Counted from the first letter of the stretch, positions 44,900 through 55,573 are shown. The stretch: DNA of 64,000 nucleotides from Actinoplanes flavus (GCF_017592555.1 NZ_JAGFNS010000001.1:273571-337570); one strand, 5' to 3'. Translations and numbers: made by a program. The notes: generated from the letters alone by a model not told the origin.

Positions 44900-46156
44900 T
44901 CAGCGGCGGCGCAGCAGGATGTCCTTCACCTCGCGCAGCGCGGCGTCGACCTCGGCCTCGAAGTAGCCGTTCGGCACCAGACCGAACTGCAGCATGTCGA
45001 GGTCGTTCTCGTTCACCGGCATCGGGCCGCGGCCGGTCATGGCCTGCAGGATGCCCTCGAACAGCCGGTCCACCTGCATCGGGTCGTAGCCGCTGCCGAA
45101 CCGGCGGGGCTGGAACGTGCGGCGCAGCTGGTCCACCCGGTACAGCTCGCCACCCGGCTCGCCCAGCGGCGGGCCGAGCTGCGGCTGCTGCGGGCCGTAA
45201 CCCCCGCCGTACGGCGGGCCGCTCATCGGCGCGCCCGGCATCGGCGAACCCGGCATGGCCATCGGCGAACCCGGCATCGGGGCGCCCGGCATCTGGCCGT
45301 AACCGCCGCGCGGGTCCCGGTCGGGCATCCGGATCTCGGCGGTCATGTCCGCCTTGCCGTGCCGGCCGGGCTCGAAACCGTCGTAGCCGCCCTGGTCGTA
45401 ACCACCCTGGTCGTAGCCGGGCGGCGGGCCGGGCCGCTGCGGAGGCTGCTGCTGCGGAGGCTGCTGCTGGCCGTAACCGGTGGGCTCGTCGTACCGCCCG
45501 TACGGGTCGGGGCCGGGCGGAAGCTGCTGCTGCTGCCGCTGCGGCATCTGCGGGGGCATCATCCGGTCGTCACGCACCGGTGCGGGCAGCCGCTCGGTCG
45601 GCGGGGACGCCATCCGGGCCGCCGGGTTCATGGCCGGGCCGGGCTGCTGCTGCGGGCCGCCGAAACCGCCCTGACCGGGCATGCCCTGCGGCTGCATGCC
45701 GCCGCCCGGCGGGAAACCCTGGCCGGGAGGCGGGAAGCCCTGCCCCTGCGGCATGCCACCGGGGCCGCCGGGGCCACGGTCGAAACCGCCACGGTCGAAG
45801 CCCTGGCCGGGGCCACCGGGCCCGGGGCCCCCCGACGGGGGGCCGGAGGCGGAGGCGGCGGTCAGGCCGCTGCGCATGGAGTCGCGCATGGGATCCGGAG
45901 CGGGACGCCCGCCCCGCTCCTCGAACTCGGCGAGCTGCCGCTCCACCCGGTCGAGGTGCAGGTCGACCTGCCACTCGTCATAGCCACCGAAGCGCACCCG
46001 GAAGACGACGTCGTGCACCTCCTGCGCCGCCACCGGCGGGCCGACCTGCTCCCCGGCCAGGGTCGCCTCGACCCGGTCCAGGAAGGCGTCGACCTCGTCG
46101 ACCTTGTAGCCACGCCGCAGCGCACGCCTTCGGAAACGCTGCCCCTGACTCGTCAC
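44900..46156 (-). CDS. DivIVA-domain protein with long Pro/Gly/Gln-rich linker
   Basis: 418 residues. Two DivIVA-type motifs at the N-terminus (GYKVDEVDAFLDRVEATL; GGYDEWQVDLHLDRVERQL) and two at the C-terminus (GYDPMQVDRLFEGIL; GYFEAEVDAALREVKDIL) flank a roughly 240-residue low-complexity linker with repeated GFPP, PQQQP, YDQGG and MPGSPM units. The family organises poles and septa, but this is not the classic wag31, which lies in the division cluster. The GTG at 46156 has GGAG 5 nt upstream. Likely a scaffold protein; partner unknown. Confidence 0.8.
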   Translation of the reverse strand: MTSQGQRFRRRALRRGYKVDEVDAFLDRVEATLAGEQVGPPVAAQEVHDVVFRVRFGGYDEWQVDLHLDRVERQLAEFEERGGRPAPDPMRDSMRSGLTAASASGPPSGGPGPGGPGQGFDRGGFDRGPGGPGGMPQGQGFPPPGQGFPPGGGMQPQGMPGQGGFGGPQQQPGPAMNPAARMASPPTERLPAPVRDDRMMPPQMPQRQQQQLPPGPDPYGRYDEPTGYGQQQPPQQQPPQRPGPPPGYDQGGYDQGGYDGFEPGRHGKADMTAEIRMPDRDPRGGYGQMPGAPMPGSPMAMPGSPMPGAPMSGPPYGGGYGPQQPQLGPPLGEPGGELYRVDQLRRTFQPRRFGSGYDPMQVDRLFEGILQAMTGRGPMPVNENDLDMLQFGLVPNGYFEAEVDAALREVKDILLRRR

Positions 46157-46193
46157 AACGTCTCCCACTCCGCTCGCTGGGACCTACGCCCAG

Positions 46194-47372
46194 TCACTGT
46201 GCCACCTCCGCGTCGGCTGCGGCGCCCCCTGCGCTCGCGTGCGTCAGCTCGCCCGCGGCCAGTTGGCCGCATGCGCCGTCGATCTCCCGCCCCCGGGTGT
46301 CGCGAACGGTCGTCGCGACGCCGGCCTCACGAAGCCGGCGGACGAACTCGCGCTCGACCGGTTTGGGACTGGCATCCCACTTGCTGCCCGGTGTCGGGTT
46401 GAGCGGGATGAGATTCACATGGGCCAGCTTGCCGTTCAGAAGGCGGCCCAACAGGTCGGCACGCCAGGGCTGATCGTTTACGTCCCGGATCAGGGCGTAC
46501 TCGATGGAAACCCGACGGCCGGTCTGCGCCGCGTAGTCGAACGCGGCATCGAGCACCTCGGCCACCTTCCAACGCTGGTTGACGGGCACAAGCTCATCGC
46601 GCAGATCATCATCGGGGGCATGCAGTGACAGCGCAAGAGTCACCGAGAGCTGTTCGGCGATCAACCGGCGCATTGCGGGCACCAAACCCACCGTGGACAC
46701 GGTGATGTGCCGTTGTGACAGCCCGAGACCCTCCGGAGCGGGCGCGGTGAGGCGCCGCACCGCCTCGATGACCCGCGGATAGTTGGCCAGCGGCTCGCCC
46801 ATCCCCATGAAGACCACCCGGGACAGGCGCGGCGGGGAACCGGTGACCGCGCCGGACGCCGCCACACCGGCCAGGTAGACCACCTGGTCCACGATCTCCG
46901 CCACCGACAGGTTGCGGGTCAGGCCCTGCTGGCCGGTCGCGCAGAACGGGCAGGCCATACCGCAGCCGGCCTGGCTCGACACACAGGCGGTCACCCGGTC
47001 GGGGTAACCCATCAGGACGCTCTCCACGAGGGCGCCGTCGTGCAGCTTCCACAGCGTCTTGCGGGTCGCGCCGTCGTCGCACGCCTGCTCCCGGATCGGG
47101 GTCAGCAGGGTGGGCAGCAGGTCCGCGGTGAGCCGCTCGCGGGCCGCGGCCGGCAGGTCGGTCATCTCGGAGACGTCCCGCACCAGGCGGCCGAAGTAGT
47201 GGGTGGAGAGCTGCTTGGCCCGGAACGCCGGCTCGCCGAGGCTCGTCACCGCGCTCTTGCGGCCGGCGAGGTCCAGGTCGGCGAGGTGGCGTGGGGGCAT
47301 GCTCGGGCGGCGGCGGGTGCTCACCGCGTCGGGCTGGTCGGGGCTGATCGGGATGACCGGAAGAATCGTCAT
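46194..47372 (-). CDS. rlmN: Dual-specificity 23S rRNA/tRNA adenine C2-methyltransferase
   Basis: Radical-SAM enzyme that methylates A2503 of 23S rRNA and A37 of some tRNAs. 392 residues. The [4Fe-4S] site is CGMACPFC, the SAM region [10 protein letters not shown], and the second catalytic Cys is in IDGACGQL. The N-terminal domain shows the family's EPAFRAKQL pattern. ATG at 47372, 43 bp after cdsA. Confidence 0.95.
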   Translation of the reverse strand: MTILPVIPISPDQPDAVSTRRRPSMPPRHLADLDLAGRKSAVTSLGEPAFRAKQLSTHYFGRLVRDVSEMTDLPAAARERLTADLLPTLLTPIREQACDDGATRKTLWKLHDGALVESVLMGYPDRVTACVSSQAGCGMACPFCATGQQGLTRNLSVAEIVDQVVYLAGVAASGAVTGSPPRLSRVVFMGMGEPLANYPRVIEAVRRLTAPAPEGLGLSQRHITVSTVGLVPAMRRLIAEQLSVTLALSLHAPDDDLRDELVPVNQRWKVAEVLDAAFDYAAQTGRRVSIEYALIRDVNDQPWRADLLGRLLNGKLAHVNLIPLNPTPGSKWDASPKPVEREFVRRLREAGVATTVRDTRGREIDGACGQLAAGELTHASAGGAAADAEVAQ

Positions 47373-47415
47373 GGCGTATCCAGTCTCCCACGTCCGCGGA
47401 GTCTCTCGCCCATTG

Positions 47416-48318
47416 CTAGCTCGGGGCGATGATCGCGAAGAGCAGGTACGCGGTCGGAACGGCGAACAGGATCGAGTCCAGCCGGTCCATCAGGCCGCCG
47501 TGCCCGGGCAGCAGGTTGCTCATGTCCTTCACGCCGAGATCCCGCTTGAGCATGGACTCGGCCAGGTCGCCGAGCACCGCCACCACCGAGATGACCGCGC
47601 CGAACAGCAGGCCCCCGTAGACCGGCACGTCGAGCAGGAAGAAGAGCAGGGCGCCGCTGCCGATGGCGGCCGCCGTGACCGAACCGGCGAAGCCCTCCCA
47701 CGACTTCTTCGGACTGATCTTCGGAGCCATCGGGTGCTTGCCGAGGAAGACGCCGGCGGCGTACCCACCGGTGTCCGAGAGCACCACGGCGACCAGGGTG
47801 CAGATCACCCGCAGCGGGCCGTCGTCCATCTGCACCAGCATGGCCGCGAAGGCCAGCAGGAACGGGCCGTAGACGGCGATCAGGAGGCTGGGGGTGAAGT
47901 CCCGGCGGACCGCGGCCACCCCGTCGGCGAGCCGCCACAGGACCGCGGCGCCGACCGTGGCCACCAGGCCCAGGGTCAGCGCGTCGACGCCCTCGAACCA
48001 GGCCAGGCCGATCATCACGGTGCTGCCGGCGATCAGCGGGATCAGCGGCGGGCGGGCGCCGGTGGTGGCCAGCGCGCGGGCCATCTCCCAGGCGCCGACG
48101 CCGGAGGCCACCACGAGGACGCCCAGCAGGGCGATCGGCTCGATCAGCAGGGACGCCAGGACGATCAGGCCCAGGCTGAGGCCGACCGCGATGGCGGCGG
48201 GCAGGTTACGCCCCGCGCGGCCGCCGCCCTGCGGCTTGCGGCCCTTCCCGGCACGGCGACGGCCCTTGCCGCCGCTCCTGGCGTTCTCCGCCGGCTGCGG
48301 GTTACCGGGCTCGATCAT
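47416..48318 (-). CDS. cdsA: Phosphatidate cytidylyltransferase
   Basis: Makes CDP-diacylglycerol from CTP and phosphatidic acid for phospholipid synthesis. 300 residues: a basic N-terminal 40 residues, then eight or so membrane helices. The signature [20 protein letters not shown], continuing into [13 protein letters not shown], is complete. ATG at 48318 with GGAACGGA upstream; an in-frame start 51 bases earlier lacks support. Confidence 0.94.
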   Translation of the reverse strand: MIEPGNPQPAENARSGGKGRRRAGKGRKPQGGGRAGRNLPAAIAVGLSLGLIVLASLLIEPIALLGVLVVASGVGAWEMARALATTGARPPLIPLIAGSTVMIGLAWFEGVDALTLGLVATVGAAVLWRLADGVAAVRRDFTPSLLIAVYGPFLLAFAAMLVQMDDGPLRVICTLVAVVLSDTGGYAAGVFLGKHPMAPKISPKKSWEGFAGSVTAAAIGSGALLFFLLDVPVYGGLLFGAVISVVAVLGDLAESMLKRDLGVKDMSNLLPGHGGLMDRLDSILFAVPTAYLLFAIIAPS

Positions 48319-48491
48319 CGATTCCGTTCCGGGGTACGCGGGCGGCGCCGCCGCTGGTTGCAAAGACAATGCCGACCCCTACCTCATGCTCACTGAAACC
48401 GTGCAGAGCGTACTGCAAAGGTGACGGTTGAACAGGGTTCGAGGTGGCCGGGAATTTAACCATCCGTGAACCGAGACCGGCCGAACAGGCG

Positions 48492-48530
48492 GAAGCCCGG
48501 CGCACCTGACGGCGAGGCGGGCCGGGCTTC
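48492..48530 (-). terminator. Hairpin after frr
   Basis: GAAGCCCGGC and GCCGGGCTTC form a 10-bp stem with a 19-nt loop, starting 10 bp past the frr stop. Confidence 0.7.
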
Positions 48531-48539
48531 GTCCGGTGC

Positions 48540-49097
48540 TCAGACCTCGAGCAACTCGGCTTCCTTGTGCTTGAGGAGTTCGTCGATCGAGGCGACGTAG
48601 CGATGGGTCACGTCGTCGAGTTCCTTCTCCGCGCGACGGCCCTCGTCCTCGCCGGTGTCGCCGTCCTTGACCAGCTTGTCGATCTGGTCCTTGGCCTTGC
48701 GGCGGACGTTCCGGATGGCGACACGGCCGTCCTCGGCCTTGCCACGGGCCACCTTGATCATCTCTCGGCGGCGCTCCTCCGTCATCTGCGGGAGGTGGAT
48801 GCGCAGCTGCGTACCCTCGTTGTTGGGGTTGACTCCCAGATCGGAGTCACGGATCGCCCGCTCGATCGGACCCAGCTGGGACGCGTCATAGGGCTTCACG
48901 ATGACCATGCGCGGCTCCGGGACGCCGACGGACGCCATCTGCGTCACCGGCGTGGGCGCGCCGTAGTAGTCGACCAGGATCTTGGAGAACATCGCGGGAG
49001 TAGCCCGGCCGGTACGGATGGCGGCGAACTCCTCCTTGGCGTGCTCGACCGCGCTCTCCATCTTCTCCTCGGCCTCGAAGAGGGTTTCCTCGATCAC
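48540..49097 (-). CDS. frr: Ribosome recycling factor
   Basis: Splits post-termination ribosomes with EF-G. 185 residues, the standard length. The hinge and arm motifs [30 protein letters not shown] and [16 protein letters not shown] are all present. GTG start at 49097. It follows pyrH by 58 bp, the usual pyrH-frr pair, and is terminated before cdsA. Confidence 0.97.
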   Translation of the reverse strand: MIEETLFEAEEKMESAVEHAKEEFAAIRTGRATPAMFSKILVDYYGAPTPVTQMASVGVPEPRMVIVKPYDASQLGPIERAIRDSDLGVNPNNEGTQLRIHLPQMTEERRREMIKVARGKAEDGRVAIRNVRRKAKDQIDKLVKDGDTGEDEGRRAEKELDDVTHRYVASIDELLKHKEAELLEV

Positions 49098-49155
49098 CGG
49101 CTCTTCTCGCCTCCTTGCTGTCTTCGGTGGTGCGGGATGTGGGGACGGAGCGCGA

Positions 49156-49917
49156 TCAGTCGGCGGTGATCAGGGTCCCGATCCGCTCGCCGGCACACGC
49201 GCGCACGATGGTGTCGTCGCCCTCGGCGCCGAAGACCAGCATCGGGAGCTTGTTCTCCTCGCAGAGGCTGAACGCGGCCTGGTCGGCCACCCGCAGCCCG
49301 CGCTGGAGGACGCCCTGGAAGGTGATGGTCTCCAGTTTCCGGGCGGTGGGGTCGATCCGGGGGTCGGCGGTGTAGACCCCGTCCACGCCGTTCTTGCTCA
49401 TCAGCACCATGTCCGCGTGGATCTCCAGCGCGCGCTGGGCGGTCACCGTGTCGGTGGAGAAGTACGGCATGCCGGCGCCCGCGCCGAAGATCACGACCCG
49501 GCCCTTCTCCAGGTGACGGATCGCACGGAGAGGGAGGTACGGCTCGGCGACCTGGGCCATCGTGATGGCGGTCTGCACACGGGTCTCGATGCCCTCCTTC
49601 TCCAGGAAGTCCTGGAGGGCCAGGCAGTTCATCACCGTGCCGAGCATGCCCATGTAGTCCGCCCGGTTGCGGTCCATGCCGCGCTTCTGCAGCTCCGCGC
49701 CGCGGAAGAAGTTGCCGCCGCCGACCACCACGGCGACCTGGATGCCGCGCCGCGTCACGGTCGCGATCTGCTTCGCCAGCGACTGGACCACGTCGGGCTC
49801 GACCCCGACCGCGCCGCCGCCGAAGACTTCGCCGGAGAGTTTGAGCACGACCCGCCGTGGCCGCATGGGCGGCGGGTTCTCGTCAACCGTGGCGGACTGC
49901 TCGGTCACCATCGTCAT
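49156..49917 (-). CDS. pyrH: UMP kinase
   Basis: Hexameric UMP kinase, makes UDP from UMP with ATP, regulated by GTP and UTP. 253 residues with an N-terminal extension of about 20. Motifs of the amino acid kinase fold: [35 protein letters not shown] and [15 protein letters not shown] at 49917. Lies about 100 bp after tsf. Confidence 0.97.
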   Translation of the reverse strand: MTMVTEQSATVDENPPPMRPRRVVLKLSGEVFGGGAVGVEPDVVQSLAKQIATVTRRGIQVAVVVGGGNFFRGAELQKRGMDRNRADYMGMLGTVMNCLALQDFLEKEGIETRVQTAITMAQVAEPYLPLRAIRHLEKGRVVIFGAGAGMPYFSTDTVTAQRALEIHADMVLMSKNGVDGVYTADPRIDPTARKLETITFQGVLQRGLRVADQAAFSLCEENKLPMLVFGAEGDDTIVRACAGERIGTLITAD

Positions 49918-50018
49918 GAGACCCGCCTTTCCTTCGCTATCTGCAGGAGACCTTATGCGACCGGGAGGCCGGGCGCTGAATCGCGTACCCGACCTCCCGT
50001 GCCACAGCGTTACTCGCC

Positions 50019-50849
50019 TTACTCCTGGCCGACCTCGTACCGGACGAAGCGGGTGACCTCGATGCCGGACTCGCTGACGACCTGCTTGACCGTCTTCTTG
50101 TTGTCGACGACCGAAGCCTGCTCGAGCAGGACGAAGTCCTTGAAGAAGGAGTTCACCCGACCCTCGATGATCTTGGGCAGAGCCTGCTCCGGCTTGCCCT
50201 CCTCACGAGCGGTCTGCTCGGCCACGCGGCGCTCGGTCTCGACGACCTCGGCCGGGACCTCCTCGCGGGTCAGGAACTTCGGGCGCATCGCGGCGATCTG
50301 CATGCCGACCGCGCGGGCGTCGTTGTCGGCCGCCTCGTCGCTCTTGCCGGTGTACTGCACCAGGACGCCGACCTGCGGCGGCAGGTCCTGCGCCTTGCGG
50401 TGCAGGTAGACCGCGACGGTGCCGTCGACGATCGTGAAGCGGTTGACCACGATCTTCTCGCCGATCTTGGCGGCGTAGTCCTGGACCAGGTCGGCGACGG
50501 TCTTGCCGTCCTCGATCGTGGCGGCCAGCAGCGCGGCGGCGTCAGCGATCTTGTTGGCCTCACCGAACTTGACGAGCCGGTCGCCCAGGGCCACGAAGTC
50601 CGGGGTCTTGGCGACGAAGTCGGTCTCGCAGTTCAGCTCGAGCAGCGCGCCGCCCGAGTGGCTGACGATGCCGTTCGCGGCGGTCCGGCCGGCCCGCTTG
50701 CCGACGTCCTTCGCACCCTTGATGCGGAGGAACTCGACAGCCTTGTCGAAGTCGCCCTCGGACTCCTCGAGCGCCTTCTTGCAGTCCATCATGCCGGCAC
50801 CGGTGAGGTCGCGGAGCTTCTTGACGTCCGCGGCGGTGTAGTTAGCCAT
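50019..50849 (-). CDS. tsf: Elongation factor Ts
   Basis: Nucleotide exchange factor for EF-Tu. 276 residues. The N-terminal UBA domain is [22 protein letters not shown], and the TDFVAKT motif contacts EF-Tu. ATG at 50849 with a GAGAAGAG site. Lies 29 bp after rpsB; the two form the usual rpsB-tsf operon. Confidence 0.97.
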   Translation of the reverse strand: MANYTAADVKKLRDLTGAGMMDCKKALEESEGDFDKAVEFLRIKGAKDVGKRAGRTAANGIVSHSGGALLELNCETDFVAKTPDFVALGDRLVKFGEANKIADAAALLAATIEDGKTVADLVQDYAAKIGEKIVVNRFTIVDGTVAVYLHRKAQDLPPQVGVLVQYTGKSDEAADNDARAVGMQIAAMRPKFLTREEVPAEVVETERRVAEQTAREEGKPEQALPKIIEGRVNSFFKDFVLLEQASVVDNKKTVKQVVSESGIEVTRFVRYEVGQE

Positions 50850-50878
50850 GACTCTTCTCTCGATGTCAGTCGGTCGAG

Positions 50879-51730
50879 TTACTCGGCGGGGACGGCGGCG
50901 GCCGGAGCGGCGGCGGCCGGCTCCTCGGCCTTCTTCTCGGCGCCCTCGTAGAGGTCCCGCTCCCACTCGGGCAGCGGCTCGCCGGCGGCGACGGTGCCCG
51001 CCTCGGGCTTCTCGTCGGCGTTGCCACCGCGGCCACGGCCGGAGCGGGCGATCAGGCCCTCGGCGACGGCGCTGGCGACGACCTTGGTCAGCAGCTCGGC
51101 GGAGCGGATCGCGTCGTCGTTGCCCGGGATCGGGAAGTCGACCTCGTCCGGGTCGCAGTTGGTGTCCAGCACCGCGATGACCGGGATGTTGAGCTTCCGG
51201 GCCTCGTCGACCGCGATGTGCTCCTTCTTGGTGTCCACGACCCAGATCGCCGACGGCACCTTGGTCATGTCACGCAGACCACCGAGGGTCTTGGTGAGCT
51301 TCTCCTTCTCGCGGGAGAGCTGGAGGGTCTCCTTCTTGGTGTAACCGGCGGCGGTGCCGCTCAGGTCACCCAGGGCCTCGAGCTCCTTCATCCGCTGAAG
51401 GCGCTTGTACACCGTCTGGAAGTTGGTCAGCATGCCACCGAGCCAGCGGTGGTTGACATACGGCTGGCCGACCCGGGTCGCCTGCTCGGCGATGGCCTCC
51501 TGCGCCTGCTTCTTGGTGCCGACGAAGAGGATGTGGCCACCCTCGGCGACGGTGTCCCGGATGAAGCTGTACGCCTTCTCGATGTAGTCGAGGGTCTGGC
51601 GCAGGTCGATGATGTAGATGCCGTTGCGCTCGGTGAAGATGAAGCGCTTCATCTTCGGGTTCCAGCGCCGGGTCTGGTGCCCGAAGTGGACACCGCTCTC
51701 CAGCAGCTGACGCATGGTCACGACGGCCAT
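50879..51730 (-). CDS. rpsB: 30S ribosomal protein S2
   Basis: 283-residue S2. Motifs [42 protein letters not shown] and [13 protein letters not shown] match. An acidic Ala/Pro/Glu-rich C-terminal tail is longer than in E. coli but usual for actinobacteria. ATG at 51730 with GGGAGT at 8 nt. First gene of the rpsB-tsf-pyrH-frr run. Confidence 0.97.
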   Translation of the reverse strand: MAVVTMRQLLESGVHFGHQTRRWNPKMKRFIFTERNGIYIIDLRQTLDYIEKAYSFIRDTVAEGGHILFVGTKKQAQEAIAEQATRVGQPYVNHRWLGGMLTNFQTVYKRLQRMKELEALGDLSGTAAGYTKKETLQLSREKEKLTKTLGGLRDMTKVPSAIWVVDTKKEHIAVDEARKLNIPVIAVLDTNCDPDEVDFPIPGNDDAIRSAELLTKVVASAVAEGLIARSGRGRGGNADEKPEAGTVAAGEPLPEWERDLYEGAEKKAEEPAAAAPAAAVPAE

Positions 51731-52078
51731 GGTTGGCACTCCCTGATCTTCCCTGGTTGTCACGCCCACCGGCGGTGGGCGTCCTGGCGCCCGGTCGGCG
51801 GCCACGGTCGGACCCGACGAGATCGGGACCAGGGAGGGCCGCCGCCGACGACCGTTACTCTGAGTGACTCAGATCACGGCGCGTTCGGAGGGCGCGCGAG
51901 GTCGACCGCGTGGGCGGTCGCCGCCGACAAGCATACGCCAAGCCCCGCGCCGGGCCGGTCCACCCTCTTGTCTTGGGTCGCTACCACGATCCGGCGGACG
52001 GTCGGCGGTCATCCACAGCGCCGCACGGCCCACAGGGCGCCGAGCGGGCCGCCGCGATCGGTGCCACCGTGCCGGGTC
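51731..52078. other. 348-bp divergent promoter region, rpsB / yraN
   Basis: No gene is seen here. The rpsB promoter and leader must lie in it. The one clear element is a 15-nt interrupted palindrome at 51859-51873, near an AT-richer patch. Confidence 0.5.
51859..51873. promoter_or_regulatory. Palindrome upstream of rpsB
   Basis: TCTGAGT-G-ACTCAGA, a perfect 7-bp dyad with a one-base centre, 129 bp before rpsB. Possible operator or part of an S2 leader structure. Confidence 0.35.
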
Positions 52079-52438
52079 ATGACGACTCAGCGACGGGCGG
52101 TCGGCGCGTACGGCGAACGACTGGCCGCCCGGCACCTCCAGGACAGCGGCCTGATCCTGCTGCAACGCAACTGGCGCTGCGCCGACGGCGAGGTCGACCT
52201 GATCCTGCGTGACGGCGACGACCTGGTCTTCTGCGAGGTGAAGACCCGCCGCACGGCGACCTTCGGTCCGCCGGCGGCCGCGGTGAGCCACCGCAAGGTG
52301 CGCAAGTTGCGCCAGTTGGCGGCTCGCTGGCTGACCGAGACGGGGGTACGGGGACAGCGCATCCGTTTCGACGTGGTGGAGGTCCTGCCGCAACCACGTG
52401 GCGCCACCCGCCTCGTACACATCAGGAGCGCCTTCTGA
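52079..52438 (+). CDS. YraN family (UPF0102) endonuclease-like protein
   Basis: 119 residues of the predicted Holliday-junction-resolvase-like fold. Motifs are GAYGERLAARHL, then ADGEVDLILRDGDDLVFCEVKTR (residues about 35-57, with catalytic-type D, E and K). Cytoplasmic. The stop and the yifB ATG share one base (TGATG). The yraN-yifB-dprA order is widely conserved and links it to DNA processing or natural transformation. Confidence 0.92.
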   Translation: MTTQRRAVGAYGERLAARHLQDSGLILLQRNWRCADGEVDLILRDGDDLVFCEVKTRRTATFGPPAAAVSHRKVRKLRQLAARWLTETGVRGQRIRFDVVEVLPQPRGATRLVHIRSAF

Positions 52439-53973
52439 TGAGCTACGCCCGGGTGCTCTGCGTCGGCCTCGCCGGGGTGGCCGGCCACCTCGTCGAAGTC
52501 GAGGCCGACCTGTCCGCCGGCCTGCCCGCGCTGGCCCTCACCGGTTTGCCCGACACCGCGCTCAACGAGGCCCGCGACCGGGTCCGGGCCGCCGTGGTGA
52601 ACTCCGGACGGGACTGGCCCAACCGCCGGATCACGGTGAACCTGCTGCCCGCCGCCCTGCCCAAGCACGGCAGCGCCTTCGACCTGGCGATCGCCGCCGC
52701 GGTGCTGGCCGGCGCCGGTGAGCTGCCGCCGGCGCCGCTCGACCGGGTCGTGCTGCTCGGCGAGCTCGGCCTCGACGGCACGGTACGACCGGTGCGCGGC
52801 GTGCTGCCGATGGTGGCCGCGGCGGTCCGGGCCGGGATCACCCGCGTCATCGTGCCGGCCGGCAACGCGCGGGAGGCGACCGTCGTGCCGGGCGTCACCG
52901 TCCGGGCCGTCGACACCCTGCACCGCCTCGTCGAGTTCGCCCGCGGCGAGGCGGCGCTGCTCGATCCGCCGGACGCACCGGAGACGACCGAGCCGCCCGG
53001 CCCCGACCTGGCCGACGTGGCCGGCCAGGAGATCGGCCGGTACGCCCTGGAGATCGCCGCGGCCGGCGGCCATCACCTGGCCCTCTTCGGCCCGCCCGGC
53101 TCCGGCAAGACGATGCTCGCCGAGCGGCTCCCGTCCATCCTGCCGGAGCTCGACGACGACGCCGCCCTCGAGGTCACCGCTCTCCAGTCGATCGCCGGGG
53201 TGCTGCCGCCGGACGGGCGGCTGATCCGCCGTCCGCCGTTCCAGGCGCCACACCACAGCTCGTCACTCGCGGCCCTGGTCGGCGGCGGCTCCGGGCTGAT
53301 CCGGCCGGGCGCGCTCAGCCTGGCCCACCGGGGCGTGCTCTTCCTCGACGAGGTGCCCGAGATGAGCCGCGGCACGCTCCAGGCGCTGCGGCAACCCCTG
53401 GAGAGCGGCCGGGTGGTGCTGTCCCGGGCCCGCGGCACCACCGAGTACCCGGCCCGGGCACAGCTGGTCGTCGCCGCGAACCCGTGCCCCTGCGCCAGCC
53501 CGGCCGGGGACCACGCCTGCCAGTGCACGCCCCTGGTCCGGCGCCGCTATCTGGGCAAGCTGTCCGGGCCGCTGCTCGACCGCATCGACATGAAGATCCA
53601 CCTGCTGCCGGTGCGGGCCGCCCAGCTGACCGTCGCCACCGAACCCGCCGAGCCGTCCACCGCCGTCGCGGTCCGGGTGGCCCGAGCCCGTACGGCGGCC
53701 GCGGCCCGGTGGGCGACCGGCGGCTGGCGGGTCAACGCCGAGGTGCCCGGGCACCGGCTGCGGCGGCCGCCGTGGCGGTTGCCACCCCGGGACACGGCCG
53801 TCCTGCACGACGCCCTGGAGATCGGGGTGCTGTCGGCGCGCGGCTTCGACCGGTGCCTGCGGCTGGCCTGGACCATCGCCGACCTGGACGGGCGGGACCG
53901 GCCCGCGGTGGGGGACGTCTGTGAGGCGTACCAGCTGCGCATGGGTGAGCCCACCACCCGCGCCGCCGCGTGA
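52438..53973 (+). CDS. YifB/ComM-like AAA+ ATPase (Mg-chelatase family)
   Basis: 511 residues. N-terminal Lon-like ChlI domain (LPALALTGLPDTALNEARDR), central AAA+ module with Walker A GPPGSGKT and Walker B GVLFLDEVPE, sensor region AANPCPCA with a Cys-rich loop (CPCASPAGDHACQC), and a C-terminal helical domain. In Haemophilus and Vibrio, ComM is a helicase that promotes branch migration during transformation. Here it sits with yraN and dprA, so a role in handling incoming single-stranded DNA is plausible. Confidence 0.93.
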   Translation: MSYARVLCVGLAGVAGHLVEVEADLSAGLPALALTGLPDTALNEARDRVRAAVVNSGRDWPNRRITVNLLPAALPKHGSAFDLAIAAAVLAGAGELPPAPLDRVVLLGELGLDGTVRPVRGVLPMVAAAVRAGITRVIVPAGNAREATVVPGVTVRAVDTLHRLVEFARGEAALLDPPDAPETTEPPGPDLADVAGQEIGRYALEIAAAGGHHLALFGPPGSGKTMLAERLPSILPELDDDAALEVTALQSIAGVLPPDGRLIRRPPFQAPHHSSSLAALVGGGSGLIRPGALSLAHRGVLFLDEVPEMSRGTLQALRQPLESGRVVLSRARGTTEYPARAQLVVAANPCPCASPAGDHACQCTPLVRRRYLGKLSGPLLDRIDMKIHLLPVRAAQLTVATEPAEPSTAVAVRVARARTAAAARWATGGWRVNAEVPGHRLRRPPWRLPPRDTAVLHDALEIGVLSARGFDRCLRLAWTIADLDGRDRPAVGDVCEAYQLRMGEPTTRAAA

Positions 53974-54140
53974 CGCCCGCTCCCGCCCGTCACCCTCGGC
54001 CCGCCGTTCGCCCCACCCGCTCCCCCACCTTCACCCACCGCCGCCGGCTGCTTCGACTCGGGGCGACCGCTTCACCGACCCGGTGCGGTGCGCCTGACCG
54101 CATCGGTGGCCTCCGTCGTACGTCCTTTTTGGAGTTTCTG

Positions 54141-54233
54141 ATGAATTTCGCCACGACCCGTGCCGTAAGCCGTGCGGCGCTCGTCGCCGTGATCGCCGTT
54201 GTTCTCGTGATCGCCGCGGGATGCCCGTCATGA
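54141..54233 (+). CDS. 30-residue membrane micropeptide coupled to dprA
   Basis: ATG at 54141 with GGAG at 6 nt, ideal spacing. The peptide begins MNFATTRAVSRAALVAV, forms one hydrophobic helix, and ends VIAAGCPS, which resembles a lipobox with Cys28. Its TGA overlaps the dprA ATG (ATGA), so translation is coupled. Longer in-frame extension upstream lacks a good start. Function unknown: it may be a small membrane or lipidated peptide, or only a translational leader for dprA. Confidence 0.6.
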   Translation: MNFATTRAVSRAALVAVIAVVLVIAAGCPS

Positions 54234-55435
54234 GCGGCTGCCCCGGCGCGGGCGAGCCGGCCGATCGGGCCGCCCGTGTCGCACTGACCTGGCTCGCCGA
54301 ACCCGGCAACCGGACGGTGTGGACACTCGTCCAGCAGTCCGGCGCACCGGCCGCGCTGGACCGGCTGCTCGACGGTGACATCCCGGACACCCGCCTGCGT
54401 TCGGCGGTCACCGCCCGGCTCAGGTCCGGTGACCCACGCCGGATGGCGGAGATCGCTCTGCGCCGGGCGGACCGGCTCGGCGCCCGCCTCGTCGTACCCG
54501 CCGACGACGAGTGGCCCGCCCGGGTCGACGACCTGGCGGCTCTGGAACTCGACGCCGGCGGGCTCGTCAACCAGGACACCCGGCCGCCTCTCTGCTTCTG
54601 GGTGCGCGGCGCCGCGGCCCTCGGCGAGACCCTGGAACGGTCGGTGGCGATCGTCGGCGCCCGGGCCTCCACCGCGTACGGCAGGCACGTCACGACCGAC
54701 ATGGCGTACTCGATCTCCGGCGAGGGATGGACCGTCGTCTCCGGCGGCGCGTTCGGCATCGACACGGCCGCCCATCGCGGCGCGCTGGCCGCCGACGGCC
54801 GGACCATGGCGATCCTCGCCTGCGGCGTGGACCGGCCCTACCCGGTGGGGAACTCCGCGATGTTCGACCGGATCGTCGAGCAGGGCCTGCTGGTGAGCGA
54901 GTGGCCGATCGGCGCGGCACCGTTCCGGCACCGGTTCCTGATCCGGAACAGGGTGATCGCCGCGGTCACCGCCGGCACGGTCGTGGTCGAGGCGGCGGCC
55001 CGCAGCGGCGCGACCCAGACGATGAGCCGGGTGCTCGCCCTCGGCCGGCCCGCGATGGTGGTGCCGGGCCCGGTCACGTCGGCGATGTCGGTCGGTTGCC
55101 ACGAGATCCTGCGCGGCCATCCGTACGCCCGGGTGGTGACCTCGGCCACGGACGTGCTCGAGGAGGTCGGCCGGATCGGCGAATACCTGGTGGATCCGCC
55201 GCGCGGCCCGGAGCACCGGCGCGACCGTCTCGACGAGGAGTCGGCCCTGATCCTGGAGTCCCTGCCGGCACGGGGAGCCTGCACCCCGGAGGAGCTGGCC
55301 GCCGGCGCGCGGCTGAGCCTGCGGACGGTGTTGCGGCGGCTCTCCCTGCTGGAGATGGCCGAATTGGTGGTCCGCACCGGGGACGGATTCGCGCTGCCAC
55401 CCGGTCGGCGGCCCGTCCGTCACTCGGACGAGTGA
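54230..55435 (+). CDS. dprA: DNA-processing protein DprA (Smf)
   Basis: Loads RecA onto incoming single-stranded DNA during transformation. 401 residues. The Rossmann-like core has SVAIVGARASTAYG, VVSGGAFGIDTAAHRGAL, TMAILACGVDRPYP and VVEAAARSGATQT. A C-terminal winged-helix (LSLRTVLRRLSLLEMAELV) follows. The ATG at 54230 overlaps the micropeptide stop; an in-frame ATG 9 bases earlier is possible. Confidence 0.94.
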   Translation: MSGCPGAGEPADRAARVALTWLAEPGNRTVWTLVQQSGAPAALDRLLDGDIPDTRLRSAVTARLRSGDPRRMAEIALRRADRLGARLVVPADDEWPARVDDLAALELDAGGLVNQDTRPPLCFWVRGAAALGETLERSVAIVGARASTAYGRHVTTDMAYSISGEGWTVVSGGAFGIDTAAHRGALAADGRTMAILACGVDRPYPVGNSAMFDRIVEQGLLVSEWPIGAAPFRHRFLIRNRVIAAVTAGTVVVEAAARSGATQTMSRVLALGRPAMVVPGPVTSAMSVGCHEILRGHPYARVVTSATDVLEEVGRIGEYLVDPPRGPEHRRDRLDEESALILESLPARGACTPEELAAGARLSLRTVLRRLSLLEMAELVVRTGDGFALPPGRRPVRHSDE

Positions 55436-55573
55436 TCTCACCCCATGCGAACATTCGGACAATACGGACTTATAGGCCGCCACCAAGCGTGCATGAGATG
55501 CCGGACCATCGATGGCCTGCATCGATGGACATCACCGGCCCGCGGGCACGGCTGCGACCGGCCCGTCGAGCGC

